DNA from: Azophilus sp965220835
GTDB taxonomy: Bacteria > Pseudomonadota > Gammaproteobacteria > Pseudomonadales > Azotimanducaceae
NCBI GenBank assembly: GCA_965220835.1
Contig: OZ244842.1
Location: 2,232,001-2,296,000, forward strand
Direction: 5' to 3'
Length of the DNA: 64,000 nt
Part shown: piece after piece, positions 43,736 through 52,943 of the stretch
Position numbering within the stretch: the first letter of the stretch is position 1
How the letters are laid out: every line of letters begins with the position of its first letter
Program-made: the position numbers and the translations under genes
The notes under the pieces: model-generated
Database searches by the model: none
Told to the model about the DNA's origin: nothing
Seen by the model: only the letters and a program-made list of their open reading frames with translations

Positions 43736-45330
43736 CCACGCGAATCACGCCGAGCAGCGCCTCCTTCCAAGCCAATCGGGCGCACAACCTCAAGGTGGTG
43801 GAGGAGTTTCGCACCCGCCAGGAGGCCGCCCGCTTTGACCGTCCGGACCGCGACCGACAACGCCTCGCCCGCCAGGACAAGCAAATGCCCCGGCAACGTC
43901 TCGAGCAATTGCTGGACCCCGGCACGCCCTTCCTGGAGTTTTCCTCCCTAGCCGCCAACATGGCCTATGACGGCGGTGCGCCTTCGGCGAGCTGCATCAC
44001 CGGCATCGGCGTGATTGGCGGCCGGGAAGTGGTCATCAACTGCAGCGACCCTTCGGTGAAGGGCGGCGCTTGGTATCCACTGACCGTCAAGAAGATCATT
44101 CGCGCGCTCGACATCGCCATCGAGAACCAGCTGCCCGTGGTGCACCTGTGCGACAGCGCCGGCGCCTTCCTGCCCCTGCAATCGGACCTGTTCGCAGACA
44201 AGACCATGGCCGGGCGCATCTTCCGCAACCAATGCCTGCTGTCCAAGCTGGGCTGCAAGCAGCTCGCCTTGGTGTTCGGCCATTGCACCGCCGGCGGCGC
44301 CTACATTCCCACCCTGTCCGACTACTCGGTGATCGTGGAAGGCACCGGCGCGGTGTTTCTCGGCGGGCCGCCCTTGGTGAAGGCCGCCACCGGGGAGGAG
44401 GTGACGGTGGATGAACTGGGCGGCGCCCGCATGCACACCAGCGTTTCCGGCACCTGCGACTTCTATGCCGCCAATGAAGCCGAAGCCATCGCCATCGGCC
44501 GCGAAGTGGTGATGCAGTGGGAGCAGCCAGCCAAGTTCCCGCTGCAGCGGGAAACGCCCGAGGCGCCTTGGTACGACCCGGAGGAGCTCTACGGCATCAT
44601 TCCCGACGATGGGCGCAAGCAATTCGACATGCGCGAAGTGATCGCCCGCATCGTCGATGGCAGCCGCTTGGCTGAATACCAGCCGGACTATGGCGAGACC
44701 TTGGTGTGCGGCTTCGCCAACCTGTGGGGCTACAAGGTGGGCGTGCTCGGCAACAACGGCGTGCTGTTCAACGACAGCTCGCTGAAGGCCGCCCACTTCA
44801 TGGAGCTGTGCAACCAGAACCGGGTGCCGCTGATCTTCCTGCAGAACATCACCGGCTACATGGTGGGCCGCGAGTACGAGCGGCGCGGCATCACCAAGGA
44901 CGGCGCCAAGATGATCATGGTGCAAGCCTGCTCCGAGGTGCCCAAGTTCACGGTGATGACCAACGGCTCCTACGGCGCCGGCAACTACGGCATGTGCGGG
45001 CGCTCGTTCGATGCCCGGCTGCTGTTCAGCTGGCCGCACAGCCGCATCTCGGTGATGGGCGAGGAGCAGGCCGCCAACACCTTGGTGACCATCAAGGTCG
45101 CCCAACTCAAGCGCGAAGGCCTCACTCCCGACGAAGCGGAGCTTGCGCAAATCCGCGCCGACGTGCTGGCCAACTACGAAAACACCACCAGCGCCTACTA
45201 CGCCACCTCCGAAATCTGGGACGACGGCGTGCTGGACCCAGTGGACACGCGCAACGCCCTCGGCATCGGCATCGAAGCCGCCTTGAACGCACCTTTCGGC
45301 GAGCCCCGCTACGGGGTGCTGAGGCTCTGA
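43723..45330 (+). CDS. Carboxyltransferase subunit of acyl-CoA carboxylase (methylcrotonyl-type)
   Basis: 535 residues with both crotonase-like halves: FLEFSSLAANMAYDGGAPSA, VVINCSDPSVKGGAWYPLTV, LVFGHCTAGGAYIPTLSDYS, VFLGGPPLVKAATGEEVTVD in the first, and FLQNITGYMVGREYERRGIT with FTVMTNGSYGAGNYGMCGRS in the second. Gly-rich oxyanion-hole segments and the FLGGPPLVKAATGE motif are typical of methylcrotonyl/geranyl-CoA carboxylases rather than propionyl-CoA carboxylase. It transfers CO2 from carboxybiotin to the acyl-CoA. It is followed after ten bases by the acyl-CoA dehydrogenase gene, as in leucine-degradation operons. Confidence 0.9.
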   Translation: MRRIATRITPSSASFQANRAHNLKVVEEFRTRQEAARFDRPDRDRQRLARQDKQMPRQRLEQLLDPGTPFLEFSSLAANMAYDGGAPSASCITGIGVIGGREVVINCSDPSVKGGAWYPLTVKKIIRALDIAIENQLPVVHLCDSAGAFLPLQSDLFADKTMAGRIFRNQCLLSKLGCKQLALVFGHCTAGGAYIPTLSDYSVIVEGTGAVFLGGPPLVKAATGEEVTVDELGGARMHTSVSGTCDFYAANEAEAIAIGREVVMQWEQPAKFPLQRETPEAPWYDPEELYGIIPDDGRKQFDMREVIARIVDGSRLAEYQPDYGETLVCGFANLWGYKVGVLGNNGVLFNDSSLKAAHFMELCNQNRVPLIFLQNITGYMVGREYERRGITKDGAKMIMVQACSEVPKFTVMTNGSYGAGNYGMCGRSFDARLLFSWPHSRISVMGEEQAANTLVTIKVAQLKREGLTPDEAELAQIRADVLANYENTTSAYYATSEIWDDGVLDPVDTRNALGIGIEAALNAPFGEPRYGVLRL

Positions 45331-45340
45331 GGAGACGCCA

Positions 45341-46510
45341 ATGGCCGAACAATTCGCGCTAACGCCCGATCAGCAGGCCCTGCTTGAGCACGCCGACCGC
45401 TACGGCCGGGAGCGGCTCGCGCCGCTCGCGCCGCGCATGGATCAGGAGGAATGGTGGCCGGACGACCTGTTCCCGGAGCTGGGCGAACTCGGATTCCTGG
45501 GCATCACCATCCCGGAGCGCTACGGCGGAGTGGGCTTGGGCTTGGTGGAAACGGGCTTGGTGGCGCAGGCGTTCGCCCGCTGGAACCACGCCTTGGCGCT
45601 GTCTTGGCTGGCGCATGACAACCTTTGCGCCAACAACCTCTACCACAACGGCTCCGAGGCCGTGCGGGAAAAGTACCTGCCCAAGCTTTGCGCCGGCGAG
45701 TGGATCGGCTGCTTGGGCCTCACCGAGCCCGGGGCCGGCTCCGACGCCTTGGGCGCCATGCGCTGCCGCGCCGAGCGCGACGGCGACCACTACCTCATCA
45801 ACGGCACCAAGCTCTACATCACCAACGGCCCGGTGGCGGATCTGTGCCTGCTGTATGCCAAGACCGAGCGCGACAAGGGCTCCAAGGGCATCACCGCCTT
45901 CGCCGTGGAAACGGCTTCGCCGGGCTTTGACGTGGCGCAGAAGCTGGTCAAGATGGGCTTTCGCGGCAGCCCCACCGGGGAGTTGGTGTTCAATGACCTG
46001 CCCGTGCCCCTGACCCAGATCATCGGCGCTGAGCACCAAGGCCACCAAGTGGTGATGAGCGGGCTGGACGTTGAACGGGCCGCCATCGCCGCCATCAGTG
46101 TCGGCATCGCGGAGCGGGCGCTGGATCTGTCCGTGGAGTACGCCAACAGCCGGGAGCAATTCGGCCAGCCGATTGGCCGCTTCCAGATGGTGCAATCTCG
46201 GTTGGCCGACATGTACGTCTCGGTGCAGACCATGCGCAGCTTCTGCCACCAGGTGCTGGCCGAAATCGACCGGACCGACGAGACCCAAGCCGGGCGCGGC
46301 GAAATTCACGCCCGCACCGCCGCCTCGGTGCTCTACTGCGCCGACAACTGCAACCGCGTGCTGGACAACGCGGTGCAGATTCACGGCGGCAGCGGCTACA
46401 TCTGGGAGTCTGAGGTCAACCGCCTGTTCCGCGCCACCAAACTGCTCGAAATCGGCGCCGGCACCACCGAGGTGCGCAAGATGATCATCGCCGAGGAGCT
46501 GCTGCGGTAA
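45341..46510 (+). CDS. Acyl-CoA dehydrogenase, isovaleryl-CoA type
   Basis: 389 residues. It shows LGLTEPGAGSDALGAMRCRA, the flavin-site LYITNGPVADLCLLYAKTER, MGFRGSPTGELVFNDLPVP, and the C-terminal QIHGGSGYIWESEVNRLFRA and IGAGTTEVRKMIIAEELL. As in isovaleryl-CoA dehydrogenase, the usual catalytic Glu in the C-terminal loop is absent (GAGT), and the alternative Glu lies in LDVERAAIAA near residue 245. The enzyme dehydrogenates isovaleryl-CoA to 3-methylcrotonyl-CoA with FAD, feeding the carboxylase encoded just upstream. Ribosome-binding GAGGAG precedes the start. Substrate is inferred from these residues and from context. Confidence 0.87.
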   Translation: MAEQFALTPDQQALLEHADRYGRERLAPLAPRMDQEEWWPDDLFPELGELGFLGITIPERYGGVGLGLVETGLVAQAFARWNHALALSWLAHDNLCANNLYHNGSEAVREKYLPKLCAGEWIGCLGLTEPGAGSDALGAMRCRAERDGDHYLINGTKLYITNGPVADLCLLYAKTERDKGSKGITAFAVETASPGFDVAQKLVKMGFRGSPTGELVFNDLPVPLTQIIGAEHQGHQVVMSGLDVERAAIAAISVGIAERALDLSVEYANSREQFGQPIGRFQMVQSRLADMYVSVQTMRSFCHQVLAEIDRTDETQAGRGEIHARTAASVLYCADNCNRVLDNAVQIHGGSGYIWESEVNRLFRATKLLEIGAGTTEVRKMIIAEELLR

Positions 46511-46606
46511 CGGTCTGGCAATGTGCTCGCATGAAACAAATCTTCCACCTATTGGTTATAAAGCACTCACTTTCGCGGAGACTCGTTGCTCCGATCCGGC
46601 TCCGAA

Positions 46607-46739
46607 AACCGGAGTGCGGTGCATGCATCCGGCTTGCCGAATGGCGCACCAGGCGGAGGCGCTTACCGTGACGATGGGCGCAGGCACGAGCCTAAACAGC
46701 GCCATTCGGCAAGCCGGACGCATGCACCGCGCACCGGTT
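46607..46739. repeat. 41-base inverted repeat upstream of the P450 gene
   Basis: The arms 46607-46647 and 46699-46739 are inverted copies with three mismatches by eye (core GCATCCGGCTTGCCGAATGG on one side and its reverse on the other), separated by 51 bases. The structure lies in the only non-coding gap between the dehydrogenase and P450 genes. It may be a small non-autonomous element (MITE) or a strong RNA hairpin in the leader of the P450 mRNA. No other copy was noticed in the window. Confidence 0.85.
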
Positions 46740-46816
46740 CCCTCCCAGAGAGAGCTTTGGTTTCCTGTGCATCAGCGGCTCGGTGCTCCGAGCGAGGGCA
46801 GGTTTCAGGGGCTTCC

Positions 46817-48079
46817 ATGACTCTACCGATCGTTACCGAGTTTCCCGCGCTGGACGAAGCTTTGGTTGACCACCGCCGCTGGGCGGACGAAGCCTGGATG
46901 CACGAGCAATTCACGTGGCTGCGCCAGCACGCGCCCATTCAGCGGATGGAACCGAACGGCTACGACCCGTTCTGGTGCATCACCCGCTACGACGACGTGA
47001 AGGCCATAGAGGGCAACAAGGCGCTGTTCATCAACGACCCGAGGCCGCTGTTGAGCGCAAAAATGCTGCCTGCGATCACGGAGCAGCTGTTCGGGCGCCG
47101 GCACCTCGTCCGGTCCCTAGTGACCATGGACGATCCGGATCACAGCCGCTACCGAATGCTGACCCAAGCCTGGTTCCGGGGCGAGAACCTGCGCCAACTG
47201 CAAGGCCGCATCGACCAGCTGGCTGCCGAGTACGTGGACCGGCTGGCGGGCCTCGGCGGCGAGTGCGACTTCGTTAAGGACGTGGCCATCTGGTATCCGC
47301 TGCGGGTGATCATGTCAATCCTGGGGGTGCCGGAGGAGGATGAGCCGCTGATGATGAAGCTCACCCAGGAGTTGTTCGGCTCCACGGACCCTGACAACCA
47401 GCGCTCCTTCGAGCCGAGCGCACTGGTGGACACGGTGCGGGACTTCGAGGCCTACTTCAGCGCGCTGAGCCGCGAACGCCGCGCCCACCCCACGGACGAC
47501 GTGGCCAGCGTGATCGCCAACGCGCGCATCGACGGGGCGCCCATTGCGGATCTGGAAGCCAACGGCTACTACCAGATCATCGCCACCGCCGGCCATGACA
47601 CCACCAGTTCGTCCATCGCCGGCGGTCTCTTGGCGCTCATCCAACACCCCGACGAAATGGCCAAGCTGCGCGCCGACCCCAGCCGGCACATGCCCGGCGC
47701 CCTCAATGAGATCATTCGCTGGGTCTCGCCGGTGCGGCAATTCATGCGCACCGCCACCGCCGACTGCACCGTGGGCGGCACGGACATCGCCGCCGGGGAG
47801 GCCTGCGTGCTCTGGTATCCATCGGCCAATCGGGACGAGGCGGTGTTCGAGGCGCCCTTTGACTTTCGCATTGACCGCGGCGGCGCCAACCACTTGGCCT
47901 TCGGCTTCGGCGCCCACGTCTGCCTCGGCCAGCATCTGGCGCGCATGGAGATGGGCGCCTTCCTGGCGGAGTTGCTGCGGCGCGTGGACGCCATCGAACT
48001 GAACGGCGAACCGCGCTACATCCAGTCCACCTTCGTCGGCGGGTTGAAGAGCCTGCCCATTCGCTATCGCCTGAAATAG
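46817..48079 (+). CDS. Cytochrome P450
   Basis: 420 residues from ATG 46817. The oxygen-activation helix has IATAGHDTTSSSIAGG, the ExxR pair is in ALNEIIRWVSPVRQFMRTA, and the heme loop is LAFGFGAHVCLGQHLARMEM with the ligand Cys. Length and soluble N-terminus indicate a class I bacterial P450 needing a separate ferredoxin and reductase, not encoded nearby. Bacterial relatives hydroxylate terpenoids, sterols or alkyl chains. A frame extension upstream of the ATG runs through the inverted repeat and is not protein-like. It follows the isovaleryl-CoA-type genes and may act on a related branched substrate; inference. Confidence 0.88.
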   Translation: MTLPIVTEFPALDEALVDHRRWADEAWMHEQFTWLRQHAPIQRMEPNGYDPFWCITRYDDVKAIEGNKALFINDPRPLLSAKMLPAITEQLFGRRHLVRSLVTMDDPDHSRYRMLTQAWFRGENLRQLQGRIDQLAAEYVDRLAGLGGECDFVKDVAIWYPLRVIMSILGVPEEDEPLMMKLTQELFGSTDPDNQRSFEPSALVDTVRDFEAYFSALSRERRAHPTDDVASVIANARIDGAPIADLEANGYYQIIATAGHDTTSSSIAGGLLALIQHPDEMAKLRADPSRHMPGALNEIIRWVSPVRQFMRTATADCTVGGTDIAAGEACVLWYPSANRDEAVFEAPFDFRIDRGGANHLAFGFGAHVCLGQHLARMEMGAFLAELLRRVDAIELNGEPRYIQSTFVGGLKSLPIRYRLK

Positions 48080-48150
48080 GCATTGCCGCCGCGGGTCAAA
48101 GCCCTGCGCCGCCAAGCCCACCCGTAAACCTGGCGAGAATTCCAGCACCG

Positions 48151-50124
48151 TTGCGGATGTTACGGGTTAACATCTGGTGTTTTGCGGCTGGCGGAGGTCC
48201 CTTGAGATTGCTGAATCGGCCTATGGCTTGGGGTGTCGGGGTGGCGCTATGGGTTTCGGCGGGCGCTGCGCTTGCGGCCAACCAAGACGCCGGGGCGGGC
48301 TGGCCCAGCTATGGCGGCGAGCCGGGTGGAGGCCACTATTCCCTCGCCGACGAAATCACTCCCGACAACGTCAGCCGCCTCAAGATCGCTTGGACCCACA
48401 ACTCCGGCGACATCCGCGAACGGGACTTCGAGGCGGGCGTGTTCTCCCAAAGCTCGTTTCAGGCGACGCCCATTCTGGTGGATGAGACGCTCTACTACTG
48501 CTCACCGTTCAACATCGTCTTCGCCTTGGACGCCCGCACCGGCGCCGAGCGCTGGCGCTTCGACCCCAAGGTGGACAAGACCGCCGATGCGCTGCCCAAC
48601 TGCCGCGGCGTGAGCAGTTGGCGCTCCGGCGAGGCCGGCTTTTGCGAGCACCGCATCATCCAAGGCACCCTGGACGGACGCTTGATCGCCCTTGATGGCG
48701 CCACCGGCAAGCCATGCCCGGACTTCGGAGCGAGCGGCGAGGTGGATGCCTCCCACGGGCTGTCCGAGCACGACCCTTGGGAGTATTCCATCACTTCGCC
48801 GCCCGCGATTCTGGGCAGCCTGGCCATCACCGGTTCCATGGTCTTGGACAACGTCAGCCTGGACGTGCCCAGCGGCGTGGTGCGCGCCTATGACGTGCGC
48901 AGCGGCGCCCTGCGCTGGGCATGGAACCCGGTGCCGCCCGGCATGGCCGGCCACGACGAAGACGGGAGCTACCGCCGGGGCACCGCCAACGTGTGGTCCT
49001 TGCTCTCCGTGGATGCCGAGCGCAACCTGGTCTTCGCACCCACCGGCAACACCTCCCCGGATTACTTCGGCGGCATGCGCGACGGCCTTGACGAGTACTC
49101 AAGCTCCGTCGTGGCGCTGAACGCCAGCACCGGCGAGCGCGAGTGGCACTTCCAAACGGTGCACCACGACATCTGGGACTATGACGTGCCGGCCCAGCCC
49201 ACCCTAGTGGACCTGCGGGTTGGCGAGCGCACCGTGCCGGCGGTGGCGCAAGTCACCAAGATGGGCCTAACCTTCGTGCTGAACCGCGAAACCGGGCACC
49301 CGGTTTGGCCCGTGGAGGAACGGCCAGTGCCGCAGCAGCCGGTGGCCGGAGAGTACCTTTCCCCCACGCAGCCGTTTCCCACCCACGTGCCCGCGCTCAT
49401 CAGCACGCCCATCACCCCGGACGGTGCTTGGGGCCTGACCTTTTGGGACCGGGGCGTCTGCAAGGACCGAATTGCCGCGTTGCGCAACGAAGGCATCTAC
49501 ACGCCGCCGAGCTTGGAGGGCACGCTTTTCTACCCCAGCAACGCCGGCGGCAACAACTGGGGCTCCCCCGCCATCGACCCCAACAGCCAAACCATGTTCG
49601 TGGTGACCAATCGGGCGCCGTCCAGCGTCCGCCTAACCGCCCGCGACAAATGCCGTGCCGGTGGCGGCGGCGGCGCGCAACTGGGCACCCCCTACTGCGT
49701 GCAAACCCGAAACCTCACCTCACCCCTGGGGGTGCCCTGCACGGCGCCGCCCTGGAGCACGCTGGACGCCATCGACCTTGCCGCTGGCAAGGTGCTCTGG
49801 AGCATGCCCCTCGGCACCACCCGCAACATCGCGCCCTTCCCCTTTTGGTGGATCAAGGGGGTGCCGGCGGTGGGCGGCCCGGCCGCCACCGCATCCGGCC
49901 TGATCTTCATCGGCGCCGCCATGGACCACTTCTTCCGCGCCTTCGATGCCAAGACCGGCACCGAACTCTGGCGCCACGACCTGCCCACCGCGGCCAACGC
50001 CACCCCCATGACCTACCAGCTGCCCGATGGTCGGCAATTCGTGGTAATCGCCGCCGGCGGCCACTGGGCAGGCCTCAACCCGCCTGGGGATCACTTGGTG
50101 GCGTTTGCGTTGCCGGAGGGCTAG
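48151..50124 (+). CDS. PQQ-type quinoprotein dehydrogenase, periplasmic
   Basis: 657 residues. A signal peptide (MAWGVGVALWVSAGAALA) is followed directly by the eight-bladed propeller with tryptophan-docking-like repeats: GWPSYGGEPGGGHYSLADEI, LKIAWTHNSGD, FALDARTGAERWRFDPK, WHFQTVHHDIWDYDVPAQPT, NNWGSPAIDPNSQ, and FFRAFDAKTGTELWRHDLPT. It resembles the soluble part of membrane glucose/quinate dehydrogenases but lacks their five N-terminal helices, so a different electron acceptor is needed. Likely substrates are alcohols, sugars or polyols. It could oxidise an alcohol or aldehyde from the same pathway as the amine dehydrogenase; inference. Confidence 0.85.
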   Translation: MRMLRVNIWCFAAGGGPLRLLNRPMAWGVGVALWVSAGAALAANQDAGAGWPSYGGEPGGGHYSLADEITPDNVSRLKIAWTHNSGDIRERDFEAGVFSQSSFQATPILVDETLYYCSPFNIVFALDARTGAERWRFDPKVDKTADALPNCRGVSSWRSGEAGFCEHRIIQGTLDGRLIALDGATGKPCPDFGASGEVDASHGLSEHDPWEYSITSPPAILGSLAITGSMVLDNVSLDVPSGVVRAYDVRSGALRWAWNPVPPGMAGHDEDGSYRRGTANVWSLLSVDAERNLVFAPTGNTSPDYFGGMRDGLDEYSSSVVALNASTGEREWHFQTVHHDIWDYDVPAQPTLVDLRVGERTVPAVAQVTKMGLTFVLNRETGHPVWPVEERPVPQQPVAGEYLSPTQPFPTHVPALISTPITPDGAWGLTFWDRGVCKDRIAALRNEGIYTPPSLEGTLFYPSNAGGNNWGSPAIDPNSQTMFVVTNRAPSSVRLTARDKCRAGGGGGAQLGTPYCVQTRNLTSPLGVPCTAPPWSTLDAIDLAAGKVLWSMPLGTTRNIAPFPFWWIKGVPAVGGPAATASGLIFIGAAMDHFFRAFDAKTGTELWRHDLPTAANATPMTYQLPDGRQFVVIAAGGHWAGLNPPGDHLVAFALPEG

Positions 50125-50225
50125 CTGTTGCAAGCGCTGACTTGTCGCTGGCGCAGGGCTTGCCGAAGGTGCCGAAGCTGAAGGGCAGGCTTAAGGAAAT
50201 AGCAGAGCTTGGGGAGTACCAGGAA

Positions 50226-50504
50226 ATGAAGTCATTGGTGTTGAAGTCCATGGTGGACTACTGGCTGGCCGAAGGCATGGAGCGCGGCGTCAACGAAGGC
50301 GTGGCGAGAGCCCGGGCGGACGAGCGGGCGCGACTATGTCAGATGGCTGGCCGGAAGTTCGGCAGAAGGGTGGCGGAGCGCCTTTCCGCCCAAATCGACG
50401 GGGTGACCGATCCTGACCGATTGGCGGAAGTGGGCGACTGGATTATTGACTGCGGCACCGAGGCGGAGTTCCTGACTCGTGCCCAACAGGCCACGGGGCG
50501 GTAG
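50226..50504 (+). pseudogene. C-terminal remnant of an Rpn/DUF4351-like protein
   Basis: 92 residues from ATG 50226: an amphipathic helix (YWLAEGMERGVNEGVARARA) then MAGRKFGRRVAERLSAQIDG and LAEVGDWIIDCGTEAEFLTR. This layout is typical of the C-terminus of Rpn-type nuclease proteins and relatives, whose N-terminal nuclease domain is missing here. The preceding sequence after the stop at 50124 keeps the same frame for about 25 codons (LPKVPKLKGRLKEIAELGEY), suggesting that a longer gene was cut. No obvious partner. Confidence 0.45.
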
Positions 50505-50537
50505 GCCGAACTCGGCTAACTCTGGAATAGCATTCCG

Positions 50538-51335
50538 CTAAACGCGCATCCGCCCCGCAAATACGATCACCGCCTGGCTGGTGATGCGTACGTCATCACC
50601 CAGGATCTCAACTTCCATGAATCCGGAGCGGCGGGAACACTGGAATGACTTCATCTTCGTCTTGCCCAGCTTTTTCGACCAGTAGGGCGCGAGGAACGTA
50701 TGGGTGCCGCCGGTCACGGGGTCTTCGTTGGTGCCGGCCCAAGGCCAGAAGTAGCGGGAGTGGAAGTCGTAATCGCCAGCGCCCGGAGCGGTGACCAGCA
50801 CGCCGTCAATCGAATCATGGGAGCGGTACAGCGCCTCAAAGTCCGGTGCCAAGTTGACGAGTGCCTCGGGGTCGGCAATCTCCAGCATCAGTATGTTCGT
50901 TTCTGGGTTGTAGGCGGCGTGTTCGATGGCCTCAATGCCCAGCGCCGCCAATAGCCTTGGCGGCGCCTCAGCCGGAGCCGTGGCGTAACAGGGGAAGGTC
51001 ATGGTGATCTCGTCCCCGGAGACGCTGGCGGGCAGCGTAATCTGCTGGATGTTCACGAAATTCACGTGTCGGAGTTGATGCAGCTCGTGGACCACCCTGG
51101 CCGATGCGAGGGTGGCATGGCCGCACAGGGGAATCTCCTTCTTGGGGGAGAAGTAGCGGATCGAATAGGTGTCTGGTTGTCCGGTAAATTGCAGGAACGC
51201 GGTTTCGGAGAGGTTCAGCTCAGCGGCGATATCGAGCATCGTCTCATCACCTAACCCGTGTTCAACAATGCACACGCCCGCGGGGTTTCCCTTGAAGGCG
51301 GAGTTTGTGAACGCATCCACGATGAAGGACTGCAT
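50538..51335 (-). CDS. PhzF family epimerase/isomerase-like protein
   Basis: 265 residues from ATG 51335. The two-fold diaminopimelate-epimerase-like fold is recognisable: SFIVDAFTNSAFKGNPAGVC at the start with the nearby Glu of LSETAFLQF (catalytic Glu in PhzF), IPLCGHATLASARVVHELHQ in the first half, and DPVTGGTHTFLAPYWSKKLG in the second. Family members isomerise small acids; true phenazine synthesis is not implied, as no other phz gene is present. It sits alone between the Rpn-like remnant and a sulfatase gene on the same strand. An ATG eight codons upstream is an alternative. Confidence 0.85.
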   Translation of the reverse strand: MQSFIVDAFTNSAFKGNPAGVCIVEHGLGDETMLDIAAELNLSETAFLQFTGQPDTYSIRYFSPKKEIPLCGHATLASARVVHELHQLRHVNFVNIQQITLPASVSGDEITMTFPCYATAPAEAPPRLLAALGIEAIEHAAYNPETNILMLEIADPEALVNLAPDFEALYRSHDSIDGVLVTAPGAGDYDFHSRYFWPWAGTNEDPVTGGTHTFLAPYWSKKLGKTKMKSFQCSRRSGFMEVEILGDDVRITSQAVIVFAGRMRV

Positions 51336-51392
51336 GACGACTACTTGGCTACGGTGCAATAGGCCAGTTTAGCCTAGGTTCACCGGTCGTGC

Positions 51393-52865
51393 TCAGTCGG
51401 CCAAACGCGCTAACCGCCGATCGAAGATTGGGGGTTTTTCATCAAGCCCTTCCTTATGTTCGGCAACCATCTTGAGCAGAGCAGCGACCACGTCCGGATG
51501 CTGCCGAGCAATGTCGAACCGCTCGCCGGGGTCTTCGAGCAGGTCGTGCAGCAAGGGCTCTTCATGTTCCTGCCGCTCGGGCGGCATGCCGTAGGCGCCT
51601 TCCGATACAAACCTGAGCTTATGGGGGCCCTTGCGCACGGCCTGCAGTTCGCCCGCTCGGTAATAGAACAGTGATTCCCGCGGACTGGGCGCACCGTTTA
51701 GCAATGTGGGCGAAAGGTCCACAGAATCCGTGCCGCGGCTGGCATCCACGCCAGCCAGCGACAGCACGGTGGCAAAGAGGTCCATGGCAGAGCCTATGCC
51801 GCTGACCACGCCAGGCTCCACCTGGCCTGGCCACCAGAATATGCCCGGCACACGCATGCCCCCTTCGAATGTCGTGCCCTTGCCGTTGCTCAACAAACCG
51901 GCCGTTCCACCGTGGGTTTGCATCAGCAACCATGGGCCATTGTCACTGGTGAACACCACCAAGGTGTTGTCAGCCAGCTTGAGCGCCTTCAGTTTTTCAA
52001 CGATTGCCCCAACACTCCAGTCCAGCTCTTCGATCACATCGCCGTAGCGGCCTGCCAAGCTCTTGTCCTCAAACTGCTCGCTTCTAAAGATGGGCGTGTG
52101 CGGCATGCTGTAGGGCACATAGAGAAAAAACGGCCGCGCCTTGCTGCTTTCGATAAAGTCCAGCGCCTCTTGGGTGGTGTTCTTCGTCAGGTGTTTCTGA
52201 ACCGCGGGATGCTGCTGCGTTTCATCCTCATAACCTTGCGCGGTTCGGGTGGAGCGCATGACGGGCACCGCCCAGTACCCTTGCTTGGGACTGAGCCATT
52301 TGGCCATTCGCCCTTGCATGAGCTGGCCGAGTTCCTCCGCTTGGCCCGCAGCCTGCATCTGCAGGATTGCGTTGAAGTCCGGCTCGTTGGTCCAGTTCAT
52401 GTCATTGGAGTAAGGCACGCCGTACCAGTAGTCGAAACCATGGCGTGTGGGCAGCCTGTCCGGCGCGTCGCCCAAATGCCACTTGCCGACCATGCCCGTC
52501 CGATAGCCGGCTTCGCGAAGCGCCTCCGCCACGGTTACCTCTTGCGCAGGCATGCCGGCATCATCATTGGGAAACAGCACCGCCAACAGCCGGCCATAAA
52601 GCCCTGTCCGGTTGGGCAGTTTGCCCGTCAGCAGCGCGCCCCGGCTTGGCGAGCAGACCGGTGCCGGGGCATAGAAGTCGGTCCAGCGTTGGCCTTCCCG
52701 CGCCAACCGATCCAGGTTCGGTGTTCGAATGTAGGGATGGCCGTAGCTGCCCAAGTCGCCGTAGCCCAGGTCATCCGCAAAGAAGATGACGAAGTTGGGC
52801 TTGCTTTCAGCATGCGCCAGCAGCGCTGTGAGCAAGCAGACGAAAAACACGGGCCAGTGCTTCAC
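51393..52865 (-). CDS. Sulfatase (arylsulfatase A-like), secreted
   Basis: 490 residues with a signal peptide (WPVFFVCLLTALLAHA). Metal-binding Asps are in NFVIFFADDLGYGDLGSYG. The formylglycine motif CSPSR starts at Cys71 in PAPVCSPSRGALLTGKLPNR, which a separate maturase must oxidise. Further conserved parts are GMVGKWHLGD and VFTSDNGPWLLMQTHGG with the second metal and substrate residues. It removes sulfate esters in the periplasm or outside. It lies next to a TonB receptor on the same strand, resembling uptake-and-desulfation modules for sulfated organics. Confidence 0.9.
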   Translation of the reverse strand: MKHWPVFFVCLLTALLAHAESKPNFVIFFADDLGYGDLGSYGHPYIRTPNLDRLAREGQRWTDFYAPAPVCSPSRGALLTGKLPNRTGLYGRLLAVLFPNDDAGMPAQEVTVAEALREAGYRTGMVGKWHLGDAPDRLPTRHGFDYWYGVPYSNDMNWTNEPDFNAILQMQAAGQAEELGQLMQGRMAKWLSPKQGYWAVPVMRSTRTAQGYEDETQQHPAVQKHLTKNTTQEALDFIESSKARPFFLYVPYSMPHTPIFRSEQFEDKSLAGRYGDVIEELDWSVGAIVEKLKALKLADNTLVVFTSDNGPWLLMQTHGGTAGLLSNGKGTTFEGGMRVPGIFWWPGQVEPGVVSGIGSAMDLFATVLSLAGVDASRGTDSVDLSPTLLNGAPSPRESLFYYRAGELQAVRKGPHKLRFVSEGAYGMPPERQEHEEPLLHDLLEDPGERFDIARQHPDVVAALLKMVAEHKEGLDEKPPIFDRRLARLAD

Positions 52866-52943
52866 AAGGCCGGCCCGTCACCTCGCGAACTCACCGTTGC
52901 ACGGTGCCGCTCACCAAACGCCCAACGGGGTTCCCGCCCAAAC

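Noticed and set aside
46521..46820. A 99-codon frame upstream of the P450 gene
   Set aside because: It runs through both arms of the inverted repeat, which dictates its sequence; no coding signal remains outside the arms.
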